Below are positions 32,590 through 43,465 of a stretch of 64,000 nt of DNA, in pieces (positions within the stretch are counted from its first letter, which is position 1; each line of letters starts with the position of its first letter). The position numbers and the translations under genes are program-made. Under the pieces are notes generated by a model. It was not told the DNA's origin. It worked only from the letters and a program-made list of their open reading frames with translations, and did no database searches. The stretch is from Eledone cirrhosa (taxonomy: Eukaryota > Mollusca > Cephalopoda > Octopoda > Eledonidae). The stretch spans positions 192,192,155 through 192,256,154 of the forward strand of contig OZ024743.1 in assembly GCA_964016885.1 (NCBI GenBank), written 5' to 3'.

Positions 32590-33980
32590 GATAAAACACT
32601 GAAGCAAACATGTTATGATAATGACATATCTAGAAAGTTGTATCACACTATTAGCTTCTACTATTTGGTATGTATTCATTCGCTAAAAGAAATCAATGGG
32701 GGCCTCTATATAGTTGTTGAATATGCTAGAAATAACAACTTAATCTTCTACAAAGCACATATTGTTGTTTAAAAAAAAAAAAGGACATATATGAAAATGT
32801 AGTCTTAGATATACAAAAAGATGAGATAATCATGACTAGAATGCCTTCAACAATAAATATTACAATCACATCAACAAGAAAACCTCTCTGCAGTTGTTTG
32901 GTCAGCTAGAAATAACAGCCATATTTTAGGTAAATTACATCCTACCATCTTTAAAAAAATGAGACATAGGACAATGTAATCCCAGAGAGGGATGAGCATC
33001 AAAAGTCTAATTGTAAATACTAATGTCGTGAAGAAAGAAAAACATTAGCCCAGTGATTAATAATAGTTTAATGATTTCAGCAAGTAAAGAAGATAATTTA
33101 GAGCATATTTGGTCATATAAGACCTTTTCAGTGAAGTTAGACTTCACCATACTATTCAAAGCAGTGATAAGGGATGCACTAAGAAGAATTATAGTATTGT
33201 AATATAAATAGGTGTGAAAAATAAGCATATCTTCAAATAAGTGTATTACTGGGATACCATCACCATGAAAATCAACAGTTAAGTAGAGAGATGAACAAAT
33301 GATTCAAATAATATTAACCATTGAGCTAAAGTTCCTCACTACGTTAGTATTTCAAATAAAATTTGTCATGTCTATATATTTGTTTGATTTTTAACAGATG
33401 AAATTAATCTCTGCGATTAATTTAGTTGTCGATCCACAAGACATTAAAAGAAAAACAGTTGAAATACCTTTGGTTATAGGACTACAGAATCAGCTGTAGT
33501 GTTACTTTCTCAACATTTGAGCTCTCTACATTAGATTTATTCAACACATTCGACAAATCTGTTTTTCCCCAGTTATTTCAAGCCCTTTTTTTTTCATAGT
33601 ATATGTTTTCCTAGTTGATCAACATTACAACTTCTATATCATGCAAGGGACCTTTAAGGGGGATTGTTTTGTTATCAAAAGACAACAGTTACTGGCACCT
33701 CCTCCAGTAACATTTAACACCTGATTAAAGAACGTCATTTGCTGCCTGCTACTACTAATTACATTGATTCCGTTACAGAAGGAACCTGTCTACAACTTCC
33801 AGTGAACTATCACAACAGTCTACATAGCCATCAGGCTTGCACAGTCAGCTGCAACAGTATATTTAGTTCACTTAAAATGTTGAATCAGTTAATCTGAAAT
33901 GTTACTACACTTCTTGTGTACTCATTTGTTGCATTGTATACATAATAAGGTGGAGGATTTACCAACTGCCTTCTTACATG
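32590..33980. other. AT-rich stretch with short repeat pieces
   Basis: 'gctagaaataacaac' near 32728 and 'ctagaaataacagccata' near 32908 belong to the family at 20695. Otherwise nothing recognisable. Confidence 0.4.
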
Positions 33981-33982
33981 TA

Positions 33983-34275
33983 AGGCAGCAAATTGGCAGA
34001 GTTGTTAGAATGTCAGATAGAATGCTTTGTGGTATTCATTCGAGCTCGCTGAGTTCAAATCCCACCGAAGTCGACTTTGCCTTTGATCTATTCGAGGTCA
34101 ATAAAAAAAATAGTACCAGTCTCGTACAGAGGGTCAATTCTTTCTCATTTTCTATCCTTCTCTGGAAGAAATCTGCTGTAGTCAGGCCTGGAGAGGGATA
34201 GGCTCTGCCAGGCTTCAAAAAATGCCTAAGAAATGCTGTATGTCATTATGGCACCCCAACAACTCCATCAGATGT
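33983..34275 (+). repeat. Composite tRNA-derived SINE (long form)
   Basis: tRNA-like head ('aattggcagagttgttagaa', 'gagttcaaatcccaccga') and a body that differs from the common form: 'ctctggaagaaatctgctg', 'ggctctgccaggcttc', 'atgtcattatggcaccccaa'. The same body occurs at 52595 (split by a MITE), 59007 (minus) and partly 58220. Confidence 0.8.
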
Positions 34276-34279
34276 TATG

Positions 34280-34750
34280 GGATCATACCATACTATGTAA
34301 AGTTGTGAGTTTGAATCCCAGACCAGGTAGTTCATTGTGTTCCTGAGCAAAACACTTTATTTCATGTAACTCCAGTTCACCCAGCAGTAGAAATGAGTTG
34401 TGACGTCCCTGGTGCCAAGCTGTAATCAGCCATTGCCTTTCCCTTGGACAACATCAGTGGTATGCAGAGAGGAGACTGGCATGCATGGGCAACTGCTTGC
34501 CTTCCACAAACAGACCTAACCTAGGCTTGCGCCTCAGAGGGGAACTTTCTAGGTGCAAAACCATGGTCATTCCATTGCCTTTCCCTTGGACATCAGTGGC
34601 ATGCAGAGGGGAGACTGGCATGTATAGGCGACTACTCGTCTTCCACAAACACACCTAGCCCAGGCTTGTGCCTCAGAGGGAAACTTTCTATGTGCAAAAC
34701 CATGGTCATTCATGACCAAAGGGGGCCTACGACCATACCATACCATTCTT
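34280..34750 (+). repeat. Second SINE family with internal 143-bp duplication
   Basis: B-box-like 'gtgagtttgaatcccagacc' and a central segment 'tgtgttcctgagcaaaacac' resembling the conserved middle domains of metazoan SINEs. The part 'ccattgcctttcccttggac...caaaaccatggtcatt' occurs twice in tandem, at about 34433-34575 and 34576-34715. Confidence 0.7.
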
Positions 34751-35098
34751 ACATATGTTATATGACTGTTATTTTCCTAATATACTATTGCGCAGTAAAG
34801 AGAGACCACTGAAATGTAAATTGTTCACATTCTCCTGAGAGAAAGACATTTGTCACAAATTTAAAATCTGTTGTCAAACACTGTAATCATTTGTTGATTA
34901 CATTTTAACAATTAACAAAAAATATTTTTTCAATTGTAAGAATATTTTCAAATTCATGTTATTAACCTCTTAAATTTTCCCAAGGATTAACAGAGTGGTT
35001 AATTGGCAAAAAATGTTACAGCACTCTAATCATTCTGCCAGAACCAAATTTGTTTTTTATTCATTCAGCAAGTATTAGTAATTACAGGAATTCATTCA

Positions 35099-35164
35099 AA
35101 TAATAATAATAATAGTAGTAGTAGTAGCAGCAGTAGCAGCAGTAGCAGCAGCAGCGGCAGTGGC

Positions 35165-35205
<41 letters not shown>

Positions 35206-35231
35206 CAGCAGTAGTAGTAGTAGTAGTAGTT
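35099..35231. repeat. AGT/AGC trinucleotide microsatellite
   Basis: (TAA)n passing into (TAG)n/(CAG)n with a CGG interruption. Not coding in context. Confidence 0.95.
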
Positions 35232-35239
35232 CTCCTCCT

Positions 35240-36850
35240 TCTCCTCTATTACCCACTTATTCCTGAGAGGGTCATGGTGGCAGAGTCCTCAGATACGTCT
35301 TATGAGAAGTAACCCTCTCTAAATGATCTGGATTGATCGTCAAGCAAGACCAACTGAGCTTATGGATGTTATCCAACCATCTTGTTTGCGGTCTACCTCT
35401 GGGTCTCCTGGTGGTGGGCATTACCCATAAACTCTATCTAGTGAATCTTTCCTTAAACATTCTAACCACATATCTGCAGTACCAGAGCTGTGATCTTTTG
35501 ATTCAGAAAAATAGGGGCTCTACCTGGAGTGACTCTCTGATCTCCATGCTATGAACTCTATAAAGTAACATTGCTTTAAAGAACCTTCGCAGGGCCACAT
35601 TTTGGCCGCTTGTATTCGTGATTGTATTTTTTAGTCATCACCCAAAATTCATGACCATAGATCAGGCTAAGCAAGAACAGCGAACTGAAGATAGCAAGTT
35701 TCACTTTTACACCTACCTACCTTCTTCTGATGACCGACTGTTGAAGCTGGTACAATAATACACCTAGCTTCAGTAATTCTTGCATTTAATTTAGCCTCCT
35801 ACCCTCCATCATTCATGAAAATGGTCCCGGGATACTTGAACTTCTCTACCTGTTTCAGTGTAACTCCACTTACATGCAGAATACACTGCACAGGCTTTCT
35901 TAAGAGGACAAGTGTCTTTCAGCACTGATTTTATTCCTGCTATGCAGCACTTGGCAGTAAACCTATCCAGTGTATAGCAGAGATCACTTGATTAGTTAAG
36001 TAGTAGCATATCATCTCCAAATATCAACCAAATGACCCTACACCGGCCAATTTTGATACGACTTCCAACCCAGTTGCACATGTCAACCCTGTTCATGGGA
36101 TAGGTATAACAGGGGAGGTGACAATCCATACCCTTAGCAAAGTCCGACACCCACATTGAATGGTTTCAACTTAGCATTATTTATCCAAACACAAATACTA
36201 GGGTATTTATATAGGGACAGCAAGGCAACAAGCTGTTTGTCAATCCTTGCAGAATTTTCCACAAGTCCCATGGAATGTGGTCATATGCCTTTTTGAGGCC
36301 CATGAAACAAGCATACAGCTCTTGGCAATACTCCCACAATTCCTCGATGACCTGCCGTAGAGTAAGTATTTGGTCTATTATGCTATGTCCAGAGCAAAAA
36401 CTACAGTTTTAATAAAGAGATTCCCCAATAATCAGAGCAATCTTTCATCTCTCTATTTGAAAATTACAATTATCCCTCCAAATTGCCATTGCTTTGATGC
36501 CTTTCTAGAGATCTAGGCTACCCAGCACACATAAGTCAGCCAGAGAATTTAAAGCTTTTAACATATCATGATGAATTTCATCCTCTCCAATTGTGCACTC
36601 TAATTGCTCTGATGACCTCAGCCTCCAAGAGGTTAGTCTTCCCCCTTGATGCAACTCATGTCCATCAGGTGTTGTTATGACTGGATTCAGGTGATCAGCA
36701 AAGTGCTCTCTCCATCCCACAAGAATGCACCTCTCTTCCAAGAGAAGAGCCTTAGACATGTTCCTGATAGCAGACATGGAGGGGAACTTCTTCAGAGCTA
36801 TTCTACTAAGGAATGGTTTACAGATGATAGATAGCAATATAGCCACCAGA
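35240..36850 (-). mobile_element. Decayed LINE with a different C-terminus
   Basis: Minus strand. RT remnants: CFMGLKKAYDHIPWDLWKIL at about 36240-36320 (motif A region) and GLCQGYGLSPPLLY-like sequence near 36100. The C-terminal end is RMFKERFTR and TTRRPRGRPQTRWLDNIHKL at about 35360-35470, then TLPP near the 3' end. This GRP.TRW.D..L..LPP ending differs from the 1-2213 family. Many stops. The 3' end lies next to the trinucleotide repeat. Confidence 0.75.
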
Positions 36851-37361
36851 TATGATGGTTAATTGATATAAGTGAGCTCCTACTAGACAAGTAAGCAGCT
36901 CTGAACCAAATGGCAGTAAGCTACTAGGGTGACAATGCAGCAATGGGTGACATTGTTAGCTCTCAAGGAAACTCTCACTACCTGGTGATATAGTTAAAAT
37001 GAGGCCAGTAAAGGCCACCTCTAAAAAAGCCTAGCCTTCACAGGTCTGAGAAAATTACCACATTTGTGACTGGCATGAATAAGATAGCCAAAAACTGCAG
37101 TACGATCAGATTCAATAAAATCAATCATAGCACATCATTCTTTGCACAGGTTAACAAGGGATGTGCTCAGGCCTTAGGAAGAGGGTCCTGTTCAAAAACT
37201 ATATTGCAGTCTCCATCTAACTCTGAAAGATTGGCAATCAGCCTTCGACCTGTCCTGGGAGGTGTGGGATGGATGTACAAAGGTTGCATATGTGGTAACC
37301 CTAAAATAGGTCCAGAAAGGAGCAAATGTTAACAAGTATTAGTAATTACAGTAATTCATTC
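36851..37361. other. Unassigned stretch
   Basis: Somewhat GC-richer than the background; could be the 5' part of the LINE to its left. No conserved domain seen. Confidence 0.3.
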
Positions 37362-37502
37362 AGTGGAGGTCGACTTTGCTTTTCATCCTCCTGAGGTTGA
37401 TAAAATAAAGTATCAGTCAGATACTGGGGTAGATTCACTCAAATTTCCCTTATCTCCAACCCCAAATTGCTGGGCTTGTGCCAAAATTAGAAAACATTAT
37501 TT
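37362..37502 (+). repeat. tRNA-derived SINE, 5' truncated
   Basis: Begins just after the B box ('ggaggtcgactttgctttt') and ends 'gggcttgtgccaaaatt'. Confidence 0.8.
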
Positions 37503-37579
37503 GACATAGCAATATTTCAATGTAGAAAGGTTGTGCTAAGATAGAGAGCAGCATAGTGGGCACTTTACATATTATAAAT

Positions 37580-37795
37580 AGTGGTTTCTGATTTAGGCAC
37601 AAGGCCAACAATTTGGAGGAATGAGAAAGTTGATTAAATCGACCCCAGTGCATTACTGGTACTTTATTCTATCGACCCCCACACGGATGAAAGGCAAAGC
37701 TAACCTCAGCAGGATTTGAACACAGGACGTAAAGGGCCGTAACTCTATGTCACTAAGCATGGTGTCCGACACTCTACCGATACTGCCACTGTGCA
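37580..37795 (-). repeat. tRNA-derived SINE, full length
   Basis: Minus copy: 'atttaggcacaaggccaaca', 'gtactttattctatcgaccc', 'gcaggatttgaacacagg', 'ctctaccgatactgcca'. Confidence 0.9.
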
Positions 37796-38540
37796 ATCAC
37801 ATAAAAAGTACAAATAGCAGCAAAAACAAAAATAAATTGAAAGGGCTAAGGAAAATAAATAATTAAACATGAAAAAGATTACAAATGACTTAGATGGCCT
37901 CTTAGAATACATTAGACGGTCCTTTGGAAATGTCAACACAACTTTAGATGTAGTAGGAAAGGTGAAAAAACAAGGGGTAAATTATATGGGAGGATTATTT
38001 GATGTAGTAGCTCTTCACAGCTAAACACACAGTTAAATATCACATTTCAGTGACAGAGAGATGATATAGAAGAATTGACAAACAAGATTGAAGACAGAAA
38101 ACAAGAGAGACAAGTCAATAGAATGAGTAGAGAGAGAGGTAGACCGGCAGACAGATCATGCAAAAAACCAACAATGCACAGAATATAAAGAGAAATATAG
38201 AAAAGAAAAGAGTGAAGACAGTCATAGATAGTGTAGTGATATTAGTGGCAGTCAAAGAAAGAGAAATTAATGATGAAGCAACAATATTTATGATAGTTTT
38301 TTTGCGTGTGGTGTTGATTACTGTTTTGCCAGTAGCTGTGGTGTTGGTCATTGTAAGAGATACTAAAAAAAAACAGGAATTTGCATATAAACTGTTGGAA
38401 AGAGTATCTTATGCTTTTTATAACAAGATAGTGAGCTACAATAGCAGTGAAGTTAAGATAACAGGTATTCTAACTTCATAAGTTCAAATTTCATATCATG
38501 CATTCTATTCTTGTCTTCCTAATTGCAAAAGAATAAATCA
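37796..38540. other. AT-rich stretch without recognised features
   Basis: A 107-codon Val/Ile-rich plus frame (38158-38481) has no recognisable domain, and I treat it as chance. Confidence 0.35.
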
Positions 38541-38544
38541 AAAA

Positions 38545-39020
38545 AGAATCATCATGATCATAATTTTTACATCTATTTTTTATGCTCGCATGGGTTGGAT
38601 GGGTCCTTTTCAGCGCAGCATCTCTCCACTCATCGCATTCCTTCGTCATCATAACTTTAACTATCTCATAGTTGAGCAGTTAATGAGATTATATTAATTA
38701 AATTCCAGCTGTAAAATAGTTTAACCAACAAAATGCTTTCCAAATATTGCACATACGGAAATATCATCATTATTATCATTGTTTAATCCATTTTCTCTGC
38801 TAGCAAAGACTGGATGTATTGTCATAGACTGATCAGTACTCAAGCGGAGCCACTGGATGGGCCAGAGACATACATCTTGCTTACATACATTCCAATACTC
38901 TATTGATTGTTCTAACAGGCCAAGAGCCTGATATACAATCCTGTGCTCAACTAAGAGCATTTATTGTGGCACCAACACGAGGGAGGTTGTCATGTCTATG
39001 GCACAACTGAAGAAAATTCA
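38545..39020 (-). repeat. LINE/SINE 3' tail fragments (two)
   Basis: 38545-38660 carries 'tatgctcgcatgggttgga', the type at 21035. 38760-39015 carries 'aatccattttctctgctag' and 'gagggaggttgtcatgtct', the type at 29380. Confidence 0.6.
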
Positions 39021-39147
39021 TGGATGGAAAAAACAATTTCCCCACTAGTTTTAATTTGAGCAGAACTTATTTTAAGGCAATACAGAAACAAAATTAACAT
39101 CACATAAAAGTAGTCCACAATGAATTCAACAATATCTGTACAATTAT

Positions 39148-39255
39148 TATAATTGTTTCTTCTTTTGGCACAAGGCCAGCAATTATCCCAGTACTTTTTA
39201 CTAGTACTTTATTCTATTGACCTCGTAAAGATGAAAGGCAAAGTTAACCTATCAA
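39148..39255 (-). repeat. tRNA-derived SINE fragment
   Basis: 'ttttggcacaaggccagcaa' to 'ggatgaaaggcaaagttaac'-type sequence; cut before the B box. Confidence 0.75.
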
Positions 39256-39904
39256 TTTTTTCCTGAACATCTACTACATACAGTAGTAGTCACCAATTCC
39301 TTAATCAAATGAATGTCTACAGGATTAATGTACTAACATAAAGTGTCCATACTTATCTAATAATCCTCCATCATAATTCTAGGTAAGAAACTGTTGCATT
39401 CCAAACAACAGCTAAACAATGAGAAGGTTAGTTATATTACTAAATTCTTACAAATTTCTGACTATTTTCAAAATTATTTGAAAATCACAGACAATGTGTT
39501 TCATTTGAAATATGGTAATGAAAGGCTTAAATTACACCATGTAACGAAAAAAAATTTTCTCTGTTCCTGGCTTGTAATCACTTTTTTGTGTTGCTTAGGT
39601 CCCAAATAAATAAAAAAGTGCTATTAAACAGTCAAAAGTTTGGGTTTGTAAAAATTCTAAGCTATTCACTGGAATTATTTGTATGCTGGATTTTACGTTG
39701 TATCTAAGTTTAATTTGCTTATGTTAAATGATTTTTTTATATATGTTTCAGGTTAAATTAAAATTATAAAATAAATAATAATACCTAAAGAAAATTATAA
39801 AAGTGCAATAAAGTATAAAATTGTTAAAAAGTGGATTAAAGAGATTTATTGATACTGGATTTTCGCACCCTGAATAAAGAGTAAATTGTGTTTTAAGAAT
39901 TCGT

Positions 39905-40592
39905 CTCCAGGATGAAGCAGTGGAACTTGGTCAAGGAGGAAGTGCAGGTGACAAGTCAGAGAAGTTGACACAAACCTTTCTCAGGCTTTTACACTCTTAG
40001 GGATGACTTCTGCTTCTGCCATGACGTGCCTGGACTGTTTGACGTTATTGGGGTGCCGTTTGTGCCGTTTGTTGGGGTTGATGAAGCAGTTTGTGAAGGC
40101 TCTCAACCAAGAATCAGCTGCTTTTAAGTACCTTCTTGAGTTCTTCCCCAAGTTATCTGAGGCCAAAATCAAAGGTGGAATTTTTGTTGGACCTCAGATA
40201 AAGAAGGTGTTTGAGTCTACCGAGTTCTCCAATAAGCTCAATAGGATTGAGAGAACAGCATGGAACTGTTTCAAGGCAGTTGTTAAGGGCTTCCTGGGCA
40301 ACTACAGAGCTGAAAACTACCAGCAAGGTGCGGGATCTGATAAAGGCTTTTGGCGCCATGGGATGCAGGATGTCACTTAAACTCCATATGCTGGACGCTC
40401 ACCTGGAAAAATTCAAGGACAATATGGGCGCCTACTCAGAAGAACAAGGCGAACGATTCCACCAAGATGTGAAAGAGAGAGTGGAGGTACCAGGGTCACT
40501 ACAATGAAAAAATGATGGGGGACTATATCTGGGGGCTAGTGCAGGAATGCGACCTGGACTACAACCGCAAATCCAGGAAATCCAGTCATTTC
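39905..40592 (+). pseudogene. Pseudogene of a widespread uncharacterised repetitive protein
   Basis: Three frames must be joined. KQWNLVKEEVQVTSQRS lies at 39917, DDFCFCHDVPGLFD at about 40003, FVKALNQESAAFKYLLEFFP and KIKGGIFVGPQIKK at 40090-40210, SLKLHMLDAHLEKFKDNMG and EEQGERFHQDV at 40374-40470, and YQGHYNEKMMGDYIWGLVQE to NRKSRKSSHF and stop at 40489-40592. I recognise this as a family repeated in many invertebrate genomes as uncharacterised proteins; I cannot name its transposon class. The middle of the protein, between FCHD..GLF and the FVKAL block, is deleted, so this is a dead internally deleted copy. Confidence 0.7.
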
Positions 40593-40833
40593 TGACGTGT
40601 ATAAGTTGCTTTATAAGTCTTATTTGTTTTTACTTGTTTGCTTTTGATAAGCTTGTGTAATAAAATAAATATATACTCTGTTGATTTAATTATATGAACT
40701 GATAAATTAAAAAAAATATATGAACTGATAAACTTTTTTTAAATGTGTTTTTTCTTGAAAAATATGAAAATTTCGAAATATCAAACTCCTGACCACAAAC
40801 CCAAACTTCTGATTAAATAAGTTTTTTTTTTAT

Positions 40834-41027
40834 AATAATTGTTTCTACGTTTGGCTCAAGGCCAGTAGTTACCCAGTGCATTACTGGTATTTTATTTTAT
40901 CGACCCCATAAGGATGAAAGGCAAAGTAAACCTCAGCGGGATTTGAACTCAGAATGGCAAGGGCCGTAACTCTATACGTCAAAGCATAGCGTCTGACCCT
41001 CTACCGATACTGCCAATCCACCGCCCT
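40834..41027 (-). repeat. tRNA-derived SINE, full length
   Basis: 'ttgtttctacgtttggctca' through 'gcgggatttgaactcagaat' to 'gatactgccaatccaccg', complete with the tail 'tataataatt'. Confidence 0.92.
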
Positions 41028-43465
41028 TTTTATATATGTTTTTATCATATTAACGGGATATAACAAACCATGAAATGACACTTAGAACCGGGGAACAAAA
41101 AATATGTTACACGGTGTTACCTGTAAAGATGCAATAAATTGGAGGTGGATCATTATGATCCTATTCATACTTTCCAGATGAAACTTAACTTATTTGAATG
41201 TCAACTATTGATAATATTATACATTTTCTAGCCTTCAAGTCTCTACATGTTTCATGCCAATGTCAACACAGAAAAGTATTGCATAAAGATTTCAAAGTTA
41301 ATGAAGGAGTTCCTAGAGAGATTTACTGACTTTAAAATCCTTGAAAGTAATAGGAGGGAGTATTCTGAGGGTCACTTATTGAGGAAGCACACAAAAAACC
41401 AGTGATGCTGACCACTAGGGCAAGTATCCCTTCCCAGTTGTCATCTTCCAATCTACAGGTGTATACTTGGAGAAGACATGTTCACTTGGACCAAGCTCAC
41501 CACTCTAATCCACCTTGACTGGAAGGCAGCACTTCACTCTCTACCTTGATTTTTATCTTCAAGTAAAACTAGAAAAAGTTAATTAGGGCCTTCCTGTAGA
41601 GGAATATATCTGCCCTCAACCTTTCTGCTGGATTAATCACACAACCTCTTTCACCATGGCCACCATGCAGATGAAAACTGCCTGTCCTTCCCAACTAAAG
41701 GAAGATGGCAAAGCTATCTTCATGATAGACTCAGCCAATAGCTGGCTCCGTCATACACAAGACAGTAGTTGTTTAACATAACTCTCTAAATTAGCAATAA
41801 TAGGATACTGGGTAAGTTTGTGCAGGACAGTTTCATCACCCTATGCGCATCATGGTCAGCGCTACCAGGAGTATTGTAAGCTCTACATGCCTGTAGATCT
41901 TATCTTGAATAGACAGACCAGGGACTTTTGGAAGTTATCCATCAGCCCTGGACCAAAAGTTCTCCAGAAAGCAGCTATTCGATCACTTTCAGTACACTGT
42001 CTCCCCAAGAGTGTCATAGCTTATATAATGATGACTACTGATATTAAAAAGATACATTTTCTGCTTAGATTCTGCATTCGTTAAAGATACCATTTGTTCT
42101 TTCACACAGATATTTGCTTCTTCAAAATGTAACAACTCAATATTCAAGTATATCTTTCTTTTCTTTTTCAGTTAGAAATCTCAAATTAATAAGCCAGATG
42201 CTTCATATTCAGATTATGGGAGGGGGTAATTGAAATTTAGATTTACACTTGAATATTTCAATAACTCTATATTTCTTCTCTATTTAAATTTTCTAATGTA
42301 TCTTTATTTAATTTCAATTCAAGTTTTGATTTTTTTTTTTTGACATGATTTTCAATTTCTGTTTTATTCGTTAAGTTTGAGTTTTTGAAAAGTTTGCAAA
42401 TCTATCATCTCGAAATTTTGACTAAAAAATGATGAGTAAATCTTTTCAATTGTAATGTCTATTCTTGATTGATTTAGAGAGATAAAAGTGACAAATGGTA
42501 GATTTGAGGTGAGTTGTTTAAGCTACTTAGCCACACACCAACTCTCAGCATGTGAATCTAGGATCAAAAACATTGAAGCTATGACTTGTTATGGCTGTCT
42601 ACACTCAGTCCAACTCTCAGCATGCAAATCATCTTCACCATCATCATTGTTTTTATGTCCATTTTTCTGCGCTTGCATGGAAAAATGGACACATAAAACC
42701 AAATTGCCCACATCTGCCCCATGCAGTAGATTTTAATCGGAGTTACTGCCCTCCCAGACGGAGGATTGCCGTCACCATGCCTTATGGAGTCCACATCAGC
42801 CCAGTGCAGTCATTTTTAATCAGAATCACTGCTCTCCTAGGCAGGCTACCTTTATTTCAGGTGTAGGGTCCATGTCTGCCCTGGGAGGTAATTTGTAATT
42901 TGCTGTTTCACTCATCTTAGACGATCTGTCATCTCAATAGCTTACAAAGCCTCGTGAATCTTAATTTTCTCAGAGTGAATCAGCATTTTTGATATGGAGA
43001 GGTAAGTGTGATGGTATGAAAAGCAACAGGCAGGAACTTGGTGGAAAGGGGGGGGGGATAGCAAACCAGTAGGTAGTGGATAGGGGGGAGATGTAGAGAC
43101 GCTATAGCGGGAAGTTAGAGCCAGAAAAGAGGCTCTTAAACATTGAAATAATAATAAAAATAGTAATAAAAACACATTAATAGATATGTTAAAAAACATG
43201 ATATAGTTAATTCAGAAACCAAAGAGGATTAGAGAAATCATCTTATCTGCTTCAATTTTGGTTCCACCATACGAAATGTTGAGAAAGAGATGAGAAAAGA
43301 GAAAAAAACAGCCAGCCTGCTTGTGTGCACTGTGTGATGGTGACCTGGCTGGAGGGAGGAGGTGGGGGGGGGGGGGGAACAACTGGTCAGCATGATGAAA
43401 AGTTAAGGCAAAATAACAGGAAGTTAGAGTGAGAAATGGTTGTTAAACATTGAAATAATAATAAA
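41028..43465. other. Unassigned stretch
   Basis: No gene recognised. 41380-41780 is less AT-rich and could be a decayed element. 42648-42699 has a small inverted repeat ('tgtccatttttc' / 'aaaaatggacac'). 43137-43175 and 43440-43465 share 'cattgaaataataataaaaa', the target region of the next LINE. Confidence 0.35.

Noticed and set aside
38158..38481. 107-codon plus-strand frame
   Set aside because: No recognised domain, AT-rich composition, no conserved neighbours or splice signals.
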